Of a stretch of 64,000 bases of DNA, positions 50,827-59,507 are shown piece after piece; within the stretch, counting starts at the first letter, position 1; every line of letters begins with the position of its first letter. Source of the stretch: an uncultured Anaerolineae bacterium (GTDB lineage: Bacteria; Chloroflexota; Anaerolineae; J036; Brachytrichaceae); assembly GCA_937959265.1 (NCBI GenBank), contig CALGMA010000016.1:28176-92175 (forward strand). The letters run 5' to 3'. The translations under genes and the position numbers were made by a program. The notes below the pieces were generated by a model that saw nothing but the letters and a program-made list of their open reading frames with translations, ran no database searches and was not told the origin of the DNA.

Positions 50827-52112
50827 ATGCGCACCCTCTGCGACTGGTTTACCGCCCGGTAGAAAAGCTGAACATCGAATCGTCCGGTATCGAGCTCGAC
50901 GTCATCCAAGAGGATCTTCTCATCCCGTGATACATCGCGTTTGAGAACGGCGCCATCGGCCAGGCAGATGGGCAAGCCGGTATTCCAACCGCCTGTATCG
51001 CAGTTCTCGATCAACCCGTAGCAGGTGTAGCCACCAACGCCATCGAGTGTCTCGCTCCGGCGCAGGTGTCGCTTGGCGTGCGCATACACGTTGGTGCGAA
51101 ACCCGAACTCGGGCTTCAGGACAGCGCGTCGGTTCAGCGCTGCTTCGGCCACGGAGGCCATCGCTTCGAAATGCACGAGGTGATACGGACGTGCGAACAC
51201 ATAGTACGGGCCAGGGCCCAAGCGAGATGGGAAAGTGACCAGGGCCTCCTGTCGGTAAACGTCGTCGTTGTAGCCGACGACGAAGACGCCTCCCCTCGGT
51301 TCTGCGCCGAGGATGTAATCCACCAGGCCGCATTCGCCATCCCAGATTTCATCGAAATCGAACTTGTCGAACACGTCGAGGACGCTTGCAGCGCGTGGAC
51401 CGAGCATGCCCGGCGTCGCTGTTCGCAAGCCGAGCCCGTTCGCCACCACCGCCATCTCGACGCACAGCTTCGTGCCGTCGGTGAATGACGCACACATGCG
51501 GTAGTCGAGGCCGCGCTTGTCCGCCTCGGGAATGATGGTCGTTGGGTTGGCGTAGCGATCGAGGTAGCCCTTGATGTTGCCGGCCATCACGAGCTTGAAG
51601 CCCATCAGCTCCACCTCGTCCACCAGGCGCTTAAGCACGGCAGGCTGGTCGCCATCGCACACGGTGTAGACCCGCTGCCGGTCCTCGGCCAACTGTGTGA
51701 GCCATGGGCCGAACAGCAGATCGGCCTCATAATTCATCATCACCACGTGCTTGCCATGTTCGAGTGCTGCAATGGCATGCCGGCCACCGGCCGGGACTGA
51801 GTTTGTCGCCTCGATAAGCACATCGAGCGACTCGCAATGCGCGACCAGGTCACCATCCTCACAAATGGCCAATTTGCCTTGAGCGATGGCGTCGTGCATC
51901 GCATCGAGCGTATGGGTCACGCGGTAATCACAACCGAATCGCTCTGCGGCGGAGATGGCGCGCTCCACACGAATATCGGCGATCGCAACGCATCGAATTC
52001 CAGGAGTGATCGTGCTCTGCAGCAACAATCCGCGGCCAGTCGCGCCGACGCCGACGATGGCGACGCGGATAGGCTCGCGCAGCGCTCTGAGTTGGTTCAA
52101 TAAGCCGAACAT
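50823..52112 (-). CDS. NAD(P)-dependent oxidoreductase with C-terminal SAF-like domain (COG4091-like)
   Basis: 429 residues. VAIVGVGATGRGLLLQ (about 17-32) is a Rossmann glycine loop, CVAIADIRVERA the second strand, and LIEATNSVPAGGRHAIAALEHGKHVVMMNYEAD is homoserine-dehydrogenase-like. AGNIKGYLDRYANPTTI and FTDGTKLCVEMAVVANGLGL are typical of the 'predicted homoserine dehydrogenase' group, and the end ADGAVLKRDVSRDEKILLDDVEL is the SAF-type domain that group carries. It is not a normal threonine-pathway HomDH. The actual substrate is unknown; members often sit in sugar or polyketide loci. Followed by the GT-A-like gene with an ATGA overlap. A GAGGA ribosome site precedes the ATG. Confidence 0.8.
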   Translation of the reverse strand: MFGLLNQLRALREPIRVAIVGVGATGRGLLLQSTITPGIRCVAIADIRVERAISAAERFGCDYRVTHTLDAMHDAIAQGKLAICEDGDLVAHCESLDVLIEATNSVPAGGRHAIAALEHGKHVVMMNYEADLLFGPWLTQLAEDRQRVYTVCDGDQPAVLKRLVDEVELMGFKLVMAGNIKGYLDRYANPTTIIPEADKRGLDYRMCASFTDGTKLCVEMAVVANGLGLRTATPGMLGPRAASVLDVFDKFDFDEIWDGECGLVDYILGAEPRGGVFVVGYNDDVYRQEALVTFPSRLGPGPYYVFARPYHLVHFEAMASVAEAALNRRAVLKPEFGFRTNVYAHAKRHLRRSETLDGVGGYTCYGLIENCDTGGWNTGLPICLADGAVLKRDVSRDEKILLDDVELDTGRFDVQLFYRAVNQSQRVRI

Positions 52113-52149
52113 ATTTCTTCGTCTTCCTCGATGGCGGCTTCGTCGGTCG

Positions 52150-53091
52150 TCATCGCAAGTGCGCGCTGAAGAAGCGCGTCACTCTCTCCATCATCATCGT
52201 GTAATCATGCCCACGCAGGCTATGGCCGGCGTCGGGGTATTCGTACAGCGTTGCTGCCTTGCCTAGCGCCGATAGACGTGCGTGCAAGTCACGCGACCAA
52301 TTCACCGGCACCTGCGGATCGCGCGTGCCGTGATGCAGTTCGACAGCAGCGTGCAGGTCGGCCGCGTAGTGGACCGGCGAAATAGCGTCCCACAGGTCGA
52401 GTGGCACGTCATCCTCCGGCATGTAGGCCACGCCACGAAAGACGCGTTTGATGCGATCCACGTTGAGACGCTCGTCGCCACTCATCGAGCCGTACAGCAC
52501 GATGGCTTCCACGCTGGGGTTCACCACCGCTGCGCGTAGCGCGATGCCACCGCCCATTGAGTGGCCAAACAAGCCGATCGCCCCCGGCGCAGCATTCGGC
52601 AGCCGAACGGCATGCTCGATCAGGTTCAACACGTCAATCGCATAGCCGGTGCGAAAGAGGTTGGCGGCATCTTCTCCATCACCCTCGCTGCGGCCATGGC
52701 CCCGGTAATCGGGATGGAGGACGAGAAAGCCGGCGCGCGCCAGCGCATCGGCGTAGCGCCGGGTATATGTGGTGTGTGTGCGATAGGTCCGCGGGTTGAC
52801 ATAGCCGTGCAACACCAACACGACGGGGAATGGGCCAGCGCCCTTCGGCGTGTTCATAAAGCCGTAGACCGTCAGCCCGTCGCTGGTGAAACTAATGAGC
52901 GAACGCGTGAAGGCGTTCGTGACTTGCAGCGTGCGCTCCACCTTGAGCTCACCTGCGCCATAGCTGCGCCGGCGCAGGTGCTCGATGGTTAGCGATTCGT
53001 ACGGCGCGCTGCCGACGGGCTGCTGCGCGCGCGTCGTCGCTGTGCCGAGCACGGCCGATGCCAGCACCACGCTGAGGATCAACCTGAACAT
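52150..53091 (-). CDS. Secreted alpha/beta hydrolase (S9/dienelactone-hydrolase-like)
   Basis: 313 residues from ATG 53091, which begins a signal peptide (FRLILSVVLASAVLGTATTRAQQ); the longer frame to 53178 would bury it. VVLVLHGYVNP is the oxyanion region, LHPDYRGHGRSEGDG follows, and the triad is GHSMGG (S178), GTRDPQVP (D258) and DAGHSL (H290). The layout fits prolyl-oligopeptidase-type peptidases or esterases; the substrate is unknown. It lies 11 nt after the papain-like gene in the same direction, so the two are one unit. Confidence 0.85.
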   Translation of the reverse strand: MFRLILSVVLASAVLGTATTRAQQPVGSAPYESLTIEHLRRRSYGAGELKVERTLQVTNAFTRSLISFTSDGLTVYGFMNTPKGAGPFPVVLVLHGYVNPRTYRTHTTYTRRYADALARAGFLVLHPDYRGHGRSEGDGEDAANLFRTGYAIDVLNLIEHAVRLPNAAPGAIGLFGHSMGGGIALRAAVVNPSVEAIVLYGSMSGDERLNVDRIKRVFRGVAYMPEDDVPLDLWDAISPVHYAADLHAAVELHHGTRDPQVPVNWSRDLHARLSALGKAATLYEYPDAGHSLRGHDYTMMMERVTRFFSAHLR

Positions 53092-53102
53092 GCTGCTCCG
53101 GA

Positions 53103-54242
53103 TCACTCGATGGTGTATTCGAGCGTATACCCGCCTGGGCCGCCTTCGCTGTGCACGCTGTGCTCTCCCTTGCCCCATTTGTCATCACGGGTGAAGCGCT
53201 GACGGAAGAAACCGGCGACGGCGTTCTGGTCGAGGTTGAAGTAGTCGAACGTGTCGAAGTCCTCTGTGTCGGTCAGGATCACGTCGCTGGCGATACGGCC
53301 GCTGATCTCCAACACGTCGTTGCGCGCCACATCTACTTCGATCCGCCTGTCGAGTTTGGCTTTCGTACCATGCTTCACCTTGCGAAAGCCACGCGCCGGC
53401 CAGCGCACCGTCTGATTGCCGATGTGAAATTCGAGCGCGAGTTCGGCGGAATAGTCCGGCTCCTCAGGGTTGAAGAAGATCAGCCGTTTGAGCGTGATGG
53501 TGATGTGATTGCGCCGTTCTTTTGGCTGAATCATCTCCTCAATGGCCTCGATGGCCTTCTGCGCCGCTTCCACCAGCGGTTTGGCCAGGTCGGGGGGTGG
53601 GCGGTGTGGCGCGTAGTCCTGCACGAACCAGCCGCGCCATTGCTCCTTGCCCGGGCTCGATTCGAACCAACCGGCGTCGTTTTTGCCCGAAGAGAGGGTG
53701 ATCTCCTGGCCTGGCCAATTCACGTCGTAGATATAGACCGTCATGCGTTGCGTCTTCGGGTCATAGTCATAGCCATAGGCGACCACCTGGTGGTTGCGCC
53801 CCAGATCGTTCAGGTTGCGTGCGACGATCAGCCCCAAGGGCACCGGCGTGCCGCGGTCTATTGCCTCGCGCAGCTTCTTGAATTCCTCCTTCTTGGTGCG
53901 ATCCGTCACCCCGCGCACGAGGAAATTGCTTGCGTCCGGCGCGAGGGTCCACGTGATGAACTTGATCGCGCTGAGGGTGAGGAAGCTATCGAGCTGGCGC
54001 CGGTAGATGTAATCGGCCAGAGGGTGACCATCGGGTGGCACGCCCTTGTCGCCGAAGTCGCTTGGCTTGAATCCCGGCACCGGCTGCCGGGCGGCGTAGT
54101 GATCGAGTACGCAATACGACATGCCGCCGCACCGGCCAGCCGACTGTAACTTGCCGACGCCTGGGATATCGGCGATTTGGTTGACGAAATAGTTTCCGAA
54201 CTGAAAGCCGTCCCTCGCGGGTGAGAAGTCTACTTTGGGCAT
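53103..54242 (-). CDS. Putative papain-like cysteine peptidase-fold protein
   Basis: 379 residues, no signal peptide or membrane segment. SAGRCGGMSYCVLDHY (C38), GRNHQVVAYGYDYDP (H151) and VYIYDVNWPG (D173, with N175 near) occur in the order and spacing of a Cys-His-Asp/Asn papain-like active site, though overall similarity is too low to name a family. The C-terminal ~130 residues are beta-rich (ITITLKRLIFF ... VILTDTEDFDTFDYFNLDQ) and could be a C2- or lipid-binding-like sandwich with several Asp. AGGAGC lies close before the ATG. It follows the PA14 lipoprotein by 19 nt. Activity on the cell-surface lipoprotein or an external target is speculation. Confidence 0.6.
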   Translation of the reverse strand: MPKVDFSPARDGFQFGNYFVNQIADIPGVGKLQSAGRCGGMSYCVLDHYAARQPVPGFKPSDFGDKGVPPDGHPLADYIYRRQLDSFLTLSAIKFITWTLAPDASNFLVRGVTDRTKKEEFKKLREAIDRGTPVPLGLIVARNLNDLGRNHQVVAYGYDYDPKTQRMTVYIYDVNWPGQEITLSSGKNDAGWFESSPGKEQWRGWFVQDYAPHRPPPDLAKPLVEAAQKAIEAIEEMIQPKERRNHITITLKRLIFFNPEEPDYSAELALEFHIGNQTVRWPARGFRKVKHGTKAKLDRRIEVDVARNDVLEISGRIASDVILTDTEDFDTFDYFNLDQNAVAGFFRQRFTRDDKWGKGEHSVHSEGGPGGYTLEYTIE

Positions 54243-54261
54243 GGCCTGCTCCTGACGAAGA

Positions 54262-55986
54262 CTATGGTGGAATGACTACGACCGGCGCTACGACGCGAAT
54301 GGTGACGTTGTACTCTATCACTACGTAGATCGGCACGGTCGGCGCTTCATCCAGCTCGTCGGTGAAGGTGAAGCGACCGTTGCGATTGGTGCGCGTGCGG
54401 CCGAGTAACGTCGCATCCGAGCCATCCGGCTCCTCGCTCAGGCTGATCGAGATACGAGCGTTGGGCGGCCAATCAGCGCCCGTCACCTTCAGTTGCACAC
54501 CCTGGCTCAACACAGCCGTCACTGTCGGTGAGATCGGCTGCGTCGTCGTAGTCAACGTCGGCGTTGGCGAAGGCGTCGCCGGCTCTTCCGTCGGCGTACT
54601 GGTCGGCTCGGGCGTATCGGTCGGAGTTGGTGTCGGCGTCGGCTCGGGCGTGTCGGTGGGCTGTGGTGTGAACGTGGCCGTCGGCTCTGGTGTGAATGTT
54701 GGCGTCGGTGGAATCGGCGTCGGCTCGGGCGTGTCGGTGGGCTGTGGTGTAAATGTCGCCGTTGGTTGCGGCATTGGCGTGAAAGTGCTCGTTGGCAACG
54801 GCACAGGCGTGCTGGTCGGCGTCGCCGGTGGGATCGGCGTAGCCGTCAGCGTTGGTGCTGGAATCGGCGTAGCTGTCAGTGTGGGTACCGGGATTGGCGT
54901 GGCGGTGGCCGGCGGCGGAATTTGCGTTGGGATGGGGATTGCTGTCGCCGTTGGTGGAATCGGCGTCGGCGTGGGTAGCACAGGAATTGGCGTGGGCGTA
55001 GGTAATACTGGAATGGGCGTCGGTGTGCGGGTCGGGAACGGCGATGGGGTACCCACCGGCAACTGGAAGATGCTAAAGCGAATGGATGCGACGCCGGAAC
55101 GCTCGAAGTACTCGATGCGGAAAGAGTACGGACGTGCGCCCAGCGTCACGTCAGTCGAGACGTCGCGCGCCGCGCCTTCGCGCCAATCGTCCAGCACCAG
55201 CACGTTGTCCAGCCACATGCGCACGCCGTCGTCCACGCGGAAGGCGAACCGATAGGTGCCCGGCGCGAACTCCAACGTGCGCGTCCAGCGGGCCGAGAAG
55301 TTGTCGGGGGGAATGCGCGAGTCGGGCGAACCGTAGCCCCAGTTGAAGTCAATCACCGAATCGTTGCGAATGATGATGGGCGGGCCAGCCAGGTTCGGGT
55401 TCGCATAATACTCGCCACGCCAGTCGGTGAATGGTGGCAGGACGATCGTTGTCGGCGCCGGCGTGGGCGGCGCAGGCGTCAAAGTCGGGCGCTGTGGCGG
55501 GCGCGTGGGTGCAACGCGCGTCGGCACCGGCGTCTGCGTCGGCGGTGCAGGCGTCACAGTGGGAACGAGCACGGTCAGTGTATCCGTGGCAAAGCGGCCG
55601 GCGGCGCGGGTTTGCGCATACACCTGCCAAACGCCCGACGGGGTCTGCGAGGGAATGGTCGTTGCCAGTTCGAATCGGCCATTCGGATCGGCCCGGATCA
55701 CGGCGAGGACGATCGAGCCGGTGCCTGTCGTGGGCACGGTGGAGACCAGCCCCAGGGTGATCTCCTCGCCTGCGTCCCAGTCGGAACCGACGACGTTCAC
55801 CACTTCGCCGGCTGTGATCCGTTTGGGGACGACGGTGATGAATGGCAGTGGTTTGGCCGGTGTCGCCGTCGGCGCGGCCGGCGTCGGTGAGAGCGGCACC
55901 TGGCACGCTGCGAGGAGCGAGGCTACAATCGCCCTCACAACGATGCCGACGACGTTTCGAAAACTATGCCGCTTGAAAGCTTTCAT
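54262..55986 (-). CDS. PA14-domain lipoprotein with long Pro/Thr-rich stalk
   Basis: 574 residues from ATG 55986: GAGAGGA is 6 nt before it but abuts the alternative ATG at 55992. The signal ends in VASLLAAC (C28), a lipobox, so the protein is probably lipid-anchored outside. Residues ~45-145 form a beta domain ([17 protein letters not shown]), ~185-310 a PA14-like domain ([35 protein letters not shown]), then a ~170-residue stalk of Pro-Thr repeats and a last beta domain ([18 protein letters not shown]). It may bind carbohydrate or hold the surface layer. It is the first gene of the 52.1-56.0 kb minus-strand run. Confidence 0.85.
   Translation of the reverse strand: MKAFKRHSFRNVVGIVVRAIVASLLAACQVPLSPTPAAPTATPAKPLPFITVVPKRITAGEVVNVVGSDWDAGEEITLGLVSTVPTTGTGSIVLAVIRADPNGRFELATTIPSQTPSGVWQVYAQTRAAGRFATDTLTVLVPTVTPAPPTQTPVPTRVAPTRPPQRPTLTPAPPTPAPTTIVLPPFTDWRGEYYANPNLAGPPIIIRNDSVIDFNWGYGSPDSRIPPDNFSARWTRTLEFAPGTYRFAFRVDDGVRMWLDNVLVLDDWREGAARDVSTDVTLGARPYSFRIEYFERSGVASIRFSIFQLPVGTPSPFPTRTPTPIPVLPTPTPIPVLPTPTPIPPTATAIPIPTQIPPPATATPIPVPTLTATPIPAPTLTATPIPPATPTSTPVPLPTSTFTPMPQPTATFTPQPTDTPEPTPIPPTPTFTPEPTATFTPQPTDTPEPTPTPTPTDTPEPTSTPTEEPATPSPTPTLTTTTQPISPTVTAVLSQGVQLKVTGADWPPNARISISLSEEPDGSDATLLGRTRTNRNGRFTFTDELDEAPTVPIYVVIEYNVTIRVVAPVVVIPP
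54540..55060. repeat. Low-complexity repeat encoding the Pro/Thr stalk
   Basis: A 35-nt sequence is repeated exactly at 54635-54669 and 54716-54750, 81 nt (27 codons) apart. Shorter imperfect units such as GGAATCGGCGTAG recur at about 54828-54880. The encoded stalk reads as copies of [13 protein letters not shown] and [10 protein letters not shown]. Such repeats are prone to change in length in frame. Confidence 0.7.
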
Positions 55987-56221
55987 GCTCATTCCTCTCG
56001 CTTGCGCGTCTATTCAACTCGTGGAGCATATGCGCTCCGTGTGAATCGCCCTTGACGATCGCAGGAGGCCACCAAAGTACACAGCGGCGATGTGCTGCGT
56101 ACGAAATTGTGCACCGGGCGCGCGCACCAATTCCGACTGGCGCTCGCCGTTCAGCCTCCTGCTCGTCAACGTGGCTTGCGATATAGACGTCAGACGAGTG
56201 TATCGAGTTGCAGGTCAGTTT

Positions 56222-57109
56222 ATGCGCAGATGGCGAAACTTAACAAGTCCTAAGACGATCTTTTCAATCTCTCAGCAAGGCAATTCCTCGGCCTGGCTGC
56301 TCGGCACGAACGAAGGTTTGTGGCGCTATGCCGGTGGCGAGGTATGCGAGCAGATCGCCGAGCCGCTCAAGAACACGGTGTTGACAGCCGTCGCCGTGCA
56401 TGGCAGCGCTTGGCCCGAAGCCGGCCTGATCCTGGTGGGTGCGAACGATGGCATCGCTTATTCCAGCGACGGCGGTGCAAGCTGGATGGCCGGTGCATTG
56501 CGCGAGCCAGCGCAAATTGCGTTCATCGTCGTCTCGCCGGCCTTCGATCAGGATGGCGTCGCCTTCGCAGCGACCACGGCGCATGGTGTGCTGCGTTCCA
56601 CCGATGGTGGCCGGTCATGGGTTTATCGCAACTTTGGCCTGCCGGATCACGAAGTGACGGCGATCGCGCTCTCGCCGATGTTCCCTGTGGACGGCACGCT
56701 CTTCGTCGCTGTCACCGGTGGCCTGTTCTACAGTACGAACCGCGGCGAGTCCTGGCGGCTGTCGCCCATCGAGCCGACGGCGCTGCCGCTGGCCGGCATC
56801 GCCTTCGCGCGCAACGCGCTGATCGTGGGCAGCGAGTCGCGTGGCCTCTATCACTCGACCAACCGCGGCACGACCTGGGGCAAGCGCAGCGCGTTCAGTT
56901 CCGGCCCCATCAGTGCGCTGGCCGTATCGCCGGATGGGACGAAGATCGCCCTTGCCACACCCATGGTGGTTGCGCTGTCGTCCGACTTCGGCGAGACGTG
57001 GGAACGCACCGAGGGACGCATGCCGCGTGACCCGCTGGCGCTGTGGGTAGGCGACGACGGTACGATTCTCTGCGGCACTCAGCAGAACGGTTTGTGGATC
57101 TACACATGA
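56222..57109 (+). CDS. Asp-box (BNR/Ycf48-like) beta-propeller protein
   Basis: 295 residues from ATG 56222. Repeats of S-x-D/N-x-G-x-[ST]-W appear at SSDGGASW, STDGGRSW, STNRGESW, STNRGTTW and SSDFGETW, i.e. five Asp-box blades, as in sialidase-like propellers and Ycf48. There is no signal peptide, so it is probably cytoplasmic. The function is not known; such propellers can bind proteins or sugars. Its stop overlaps the start of the next gene (ATGA), so translation is coupled to a sugar-type oxidoreductase. The ribosome site is weak. Divergent from the lipoprotein gene. Confidence 0.83.
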   Translation: MRRWRNLTSPKTIFSISQQGNSSAWLLGTNEGLWRYAGGEVCEQIAEPLKNTVLTAVAVHGSAWPEAGLILVGANDGIAYSSDGGASWMAGALREPAQIAFIVVSPAFDQDGVAFAATTAHGVLRSTDGGRSWVYRNFGLPDHEVTAIALSPMFPVDGTLFVAVTGGLFYSTNRGESWRLSPIEPTALPLAGIAFARNALIVGSESRGLYHSTNRGTTWGKRSAFSSGPISALAVSPDGTKIALATPMVVALSSDFGETWERTEGRMPRDPLALWVGDDGTILCGTQQNGLWIYT

Positions 57110-58005
57110 AGGTCGCAGTCACCGGAGGCAACGGTCGCTTCGGTCGGGTGGTGATCGCACACCTCATCCGCAGCGGCTATGACGTCCTCAACATAGATCG
57201 CGCCGTGCCCGAAGAAATGCCCACCGACCTGCCGAACGCGCCGGCATTCGTCGGACTGGATTTGGCTGATTTATCCGCGCTCACCCAGGCGTTGGAAGGG
57301 TGCGATGCGGTGATTCATTTGGCGGCCATCCCAAGCCCGGTGCACACGCCGGAGCCGGACGTCTACGTGAACAACACGGTCACCAGCTACAACGTGTTGT
57401 TTGCCGCTGCCGATCTGGGCATCGAGAAGGTGTGCCTGGCCTCCAGCATCAACGCCATCGGCGGTGCGTATAGCCGCAAGGCGCGTTACGATTACTTCCC
57501 GGTGGACGAGCGCCATCCTACCTATAACGAAGATGCTTACAGCCTTTCCAAATGGGTCATGGAGCAGCAGGCGGACTCGTTCGCGCGGCGACACGCGCAC
57601 ATGACCATCGCCAGCTTGCGCCTCCACGGTCTGCATAAGCTGGCCGCACGACGCACGCTGGAGGATGTTACCCAACTCGATGAGGTCGTGCGCCGGCGGG
57701 TGGCCAATCACCTGTGGGCCTACACCGATATAGATGCTGCGGCGCGCGCATGTATTGCCGCGCTACACGCGACCTACACCGGCCATGAGGTCTTCTTCAT
57801 TGTGGCACCAACCACCATCTTCGCGCCGGATGTCCTCTCGGCCGAATTGGCCCGACAGTTCTACCCCGATGTGCCGATCGTCGGCGACCTCTCCGGCAAC
57901 GCCGGCTTCTACAACTGCGCCAAGGCCGAGCAGTTGCTGGGTTGGAAGCATGATGAGATGATCACAGATGATCGAGGTTCTCGCGTGCCTGCTTCCGAAA
58001 AGTAG
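57106..58005 (+). CDS. NAD-dependent epimerase/dehydrogenase (extended SDR)
   Basis: 299 residues from ATG 57106. VAVTGGNGRFGRVV (GxxGxxG), VIHLAAIPSP, CLASSINAIGG and YSLSKW (Y145-x3-K149) define an extended short-chain dehydrogenase. The AIPSP and YSLSK arrangement is like uronate/aldose dehydrogenases and UDP-sugar epimerases; the exact substrate is open. Placed between an Asp-box propeller (4-nt overlap) and a mandelate-racemase-type enzyme (42-nt gap), it fits a pathway that oxidises a sugar and dehydrates the sugar acid. Confidence 0.85.
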   Translation: MKVAVTGGNGRFGRVVIAHLIRSGYDVLNIDRAVPEEMPTDLPNAPAFVGLDLADLSALTQALEGCDAVIHLAAIPSPVHTPEPDVYVNNTVTSYNVLFAAADLGIEKVCLASSINAIGGAYSRKARYDYFPVDERHPTYNEDAYSLSKWVMEQQADSFARRHAHMTIASLRLHGLHKLAARRTLEDVTQLDEVVRRRVANHLWAYTDIDAAARACIAALHATYTGHEVFFIVAPTTIFAPDVLSAELARQFYPDVPIVGDLSGNAGFYNCAKAEQLLGWKHDEMITDDRGSRVPASEK

Positions 58006-58047
58006 GACACGCGCAAGCCCCCAACCATTCCTAGAGAGCAATCAACC

Positions 58048-59325
58048 ATGGAATCCAAACGAATCGAGGACAACGTCCGCACCTATTCGCGGCCGAGCGA
58101 CTTGAGAATCACCGATGTGCGCGCAGCGGCGCTGCAACTCACGCCGACGGGCTGGATGTGCCCGCTGATCCGCATTGACACCAACCAGGGCATCTATGGC
58201 ATTGGCGAAGTGCGCGACGGCGCCAGCAAGAACTACGCGCTGATGCTCAAGCGGCTGTTGATCGGCGAGAACCCATGCAACGTGGACAAATTGTTCCGCA
58301 AGATCAAACAGTTCGGCGGGCATGCCCGCCAGGGCGGCGGCGTCTGCGCCGTCGAGATGGCGCTGATGGACCTGGCCGGCAAGGCCTACGGCGTGCCGTG
58401 CTACATGTTGGCCGGCGGTAAGTTCCGCGACAAAGTGCGCATGTACTGCGACACGCCCAACGAGCCGACCGGCGAGGCGATGGGCAAGAAGCTACAGGGC
58501 CGCATAGATAAGGGCTTCACCTTCCTGAAGATGGATGTAGGTATCGAAATGCTGGCCGACATCCCCGGCGCGTTGTGCGCGCCAGCCGGCATGTTGGATA
58601 CGCGCACGGTCATGCATCCCTTTACCCATATCCGACTGACCGACAAGGGCATCCGCATCCTTGCCGAGTACGTCGTGCAGGTGCGCAGCGTAATCGGCTA
58701 CGAGATCCCGCTGGCGGTGGATCACTTCGGTCACATCGGCGTCGAGGATTGCCTGCGCCTGGGTGAGGCGCTGGAGCCGTTCAACCTGGCCTGGCTGGAG
58801 GACATGGTGCCATGGCAGCTCACCGAGCAGTGGCGCCTGCTGCGCAGCCACCTGAAGACGCCCGTCTGCACCGGCGAGGACATCTATCTGCATGACCACT
58901 TCAAGCCGTTGTTCGAGGCGCAGGCGATCTCGGTATGCCATCCTGACCTGGCGACGGCTGGCGGCATCCTGGAGACGAAGAAGATCGGCGACCTGGCGCA
59001 GGAATATGGCATCAGCATGGCCATCCACATGGCCGGCTCGCCGGTTTCCACCATCGCCGCCGTGCACAGCGCCGCCGCCACCGAGAACTTCATTGCGCTC
59101 GAGCATCATTTCACCGACCTACCCTACTGGGACGACTTCGTCACCGGCCTACCCAAGCCGATCATCCAGGACGGCTACATCACGGTACCGGAAGGACCCG
59201 GCCTGGGCATCGAGTTGAACGAGGAAGCGATCCGCGCGCATCTCACGCCCGGAGACCCGGCCGGCTACTTCGAGCCGAGCAATTACTGGGATACCGACCG
59301 CTCGTGGGACCGGTTGTGGTCGTAG
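58048..59325 (+). CDS. Enolase-superfamily dehydratase (mandelate racemase/muconate lactonizing enzyme type)
   Basis: 425 residues. The N-terminal capping domain (ITDVRAAALQLTPTGWMCPLIRIDTNQGIYGIGE) precedes a barrel with K161 (FLKMDVG), metal ligands D225 (LAVDHFG), E251 (WLEDMVPW) and E277 (CTGEDIY), and H327 (AIHMAGSP) as the second base, so the active site is complete. The WLEDMVPW and AIHMAG set is shared with acid-sugar dehydratases (galactonate or gluconate type), but the substrate cannot be named. Together with the SDR gene it suggests sugar-acid breakdown. Hairpin B follows 53 nt after the stop. Confidence 0.88.
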   Translation: MESKRIEDNVRTYSRPSDLRITDVRAAALQLTPTGWMCPLIRIDTNQGIYGIGEVRDGASKNYALMLKRLLIGENPCNVDKLFRKIKQFGGHARQGGGVCAVEMALMDLAGKAYGVPCYMLAGGKFRDKVRMYCDTPNEPTGEAMGKKLQGRIDKGFTFLKMDVGIEMLADIPGALCAPAGMLDTRTVMHPFTHIRLTDKGIRILAEYVVQVRSVIGYEIPLAVDHFGHIGVEDCLRLGEALEPFNLAWLEDMVPWQLTEQWRLLRSHLKTPVCTGEDIYLHDHFKPLFEAQAISVCHPDLATAGGILETKKIGDLAQEYGISMAIHMAGSPVSTIAAVHSAAATENFIALEHHFTDLPYWDDFVTGLPKPIIQDGYITVPEGPGLGIELNEEAIRAHLTPGDPAGYFEPSNYWDTDRSWDRLWS

Positions 59326-59378
59326 CACACCCGCCCCCAAGGTCTCCAAGGGGACATTTCTCCGCGGGGTAAAACATG

Positions 59379-59411
<33 letters not shown>

Positions 59412-59430
59412 GCCTTCGTCCCACCCCCAC

Positions 59431-59458
59431 TTGCATCCCTGCGGTGCGGGCATATACT
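59431..59458 (+). promoter_or_regulatory. Candidate promoter of the RHS gene
   Basis: TTGCAT (59431-59436), 16 bp, TATACT (59453-59458). The predicted leader of ~43 nt has the strong ribosome site AGGAGGG (59497-59503) 4 nt before the ATG. Confidence 0.4.
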
Positions 59459-59507
59459 CCCGTGCTGCAAGAGCACACATCTGCCGGCTGATTCATAGGA
59501 GGGAAGC

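Noticed and set aside
56023..56038. GGAGC/GCTCC inverted repeat in the gap before the Asp-box gene as an operator
   Set aside because: Only 5 bp with a 6-nt loop; expected by chance at this GC content.
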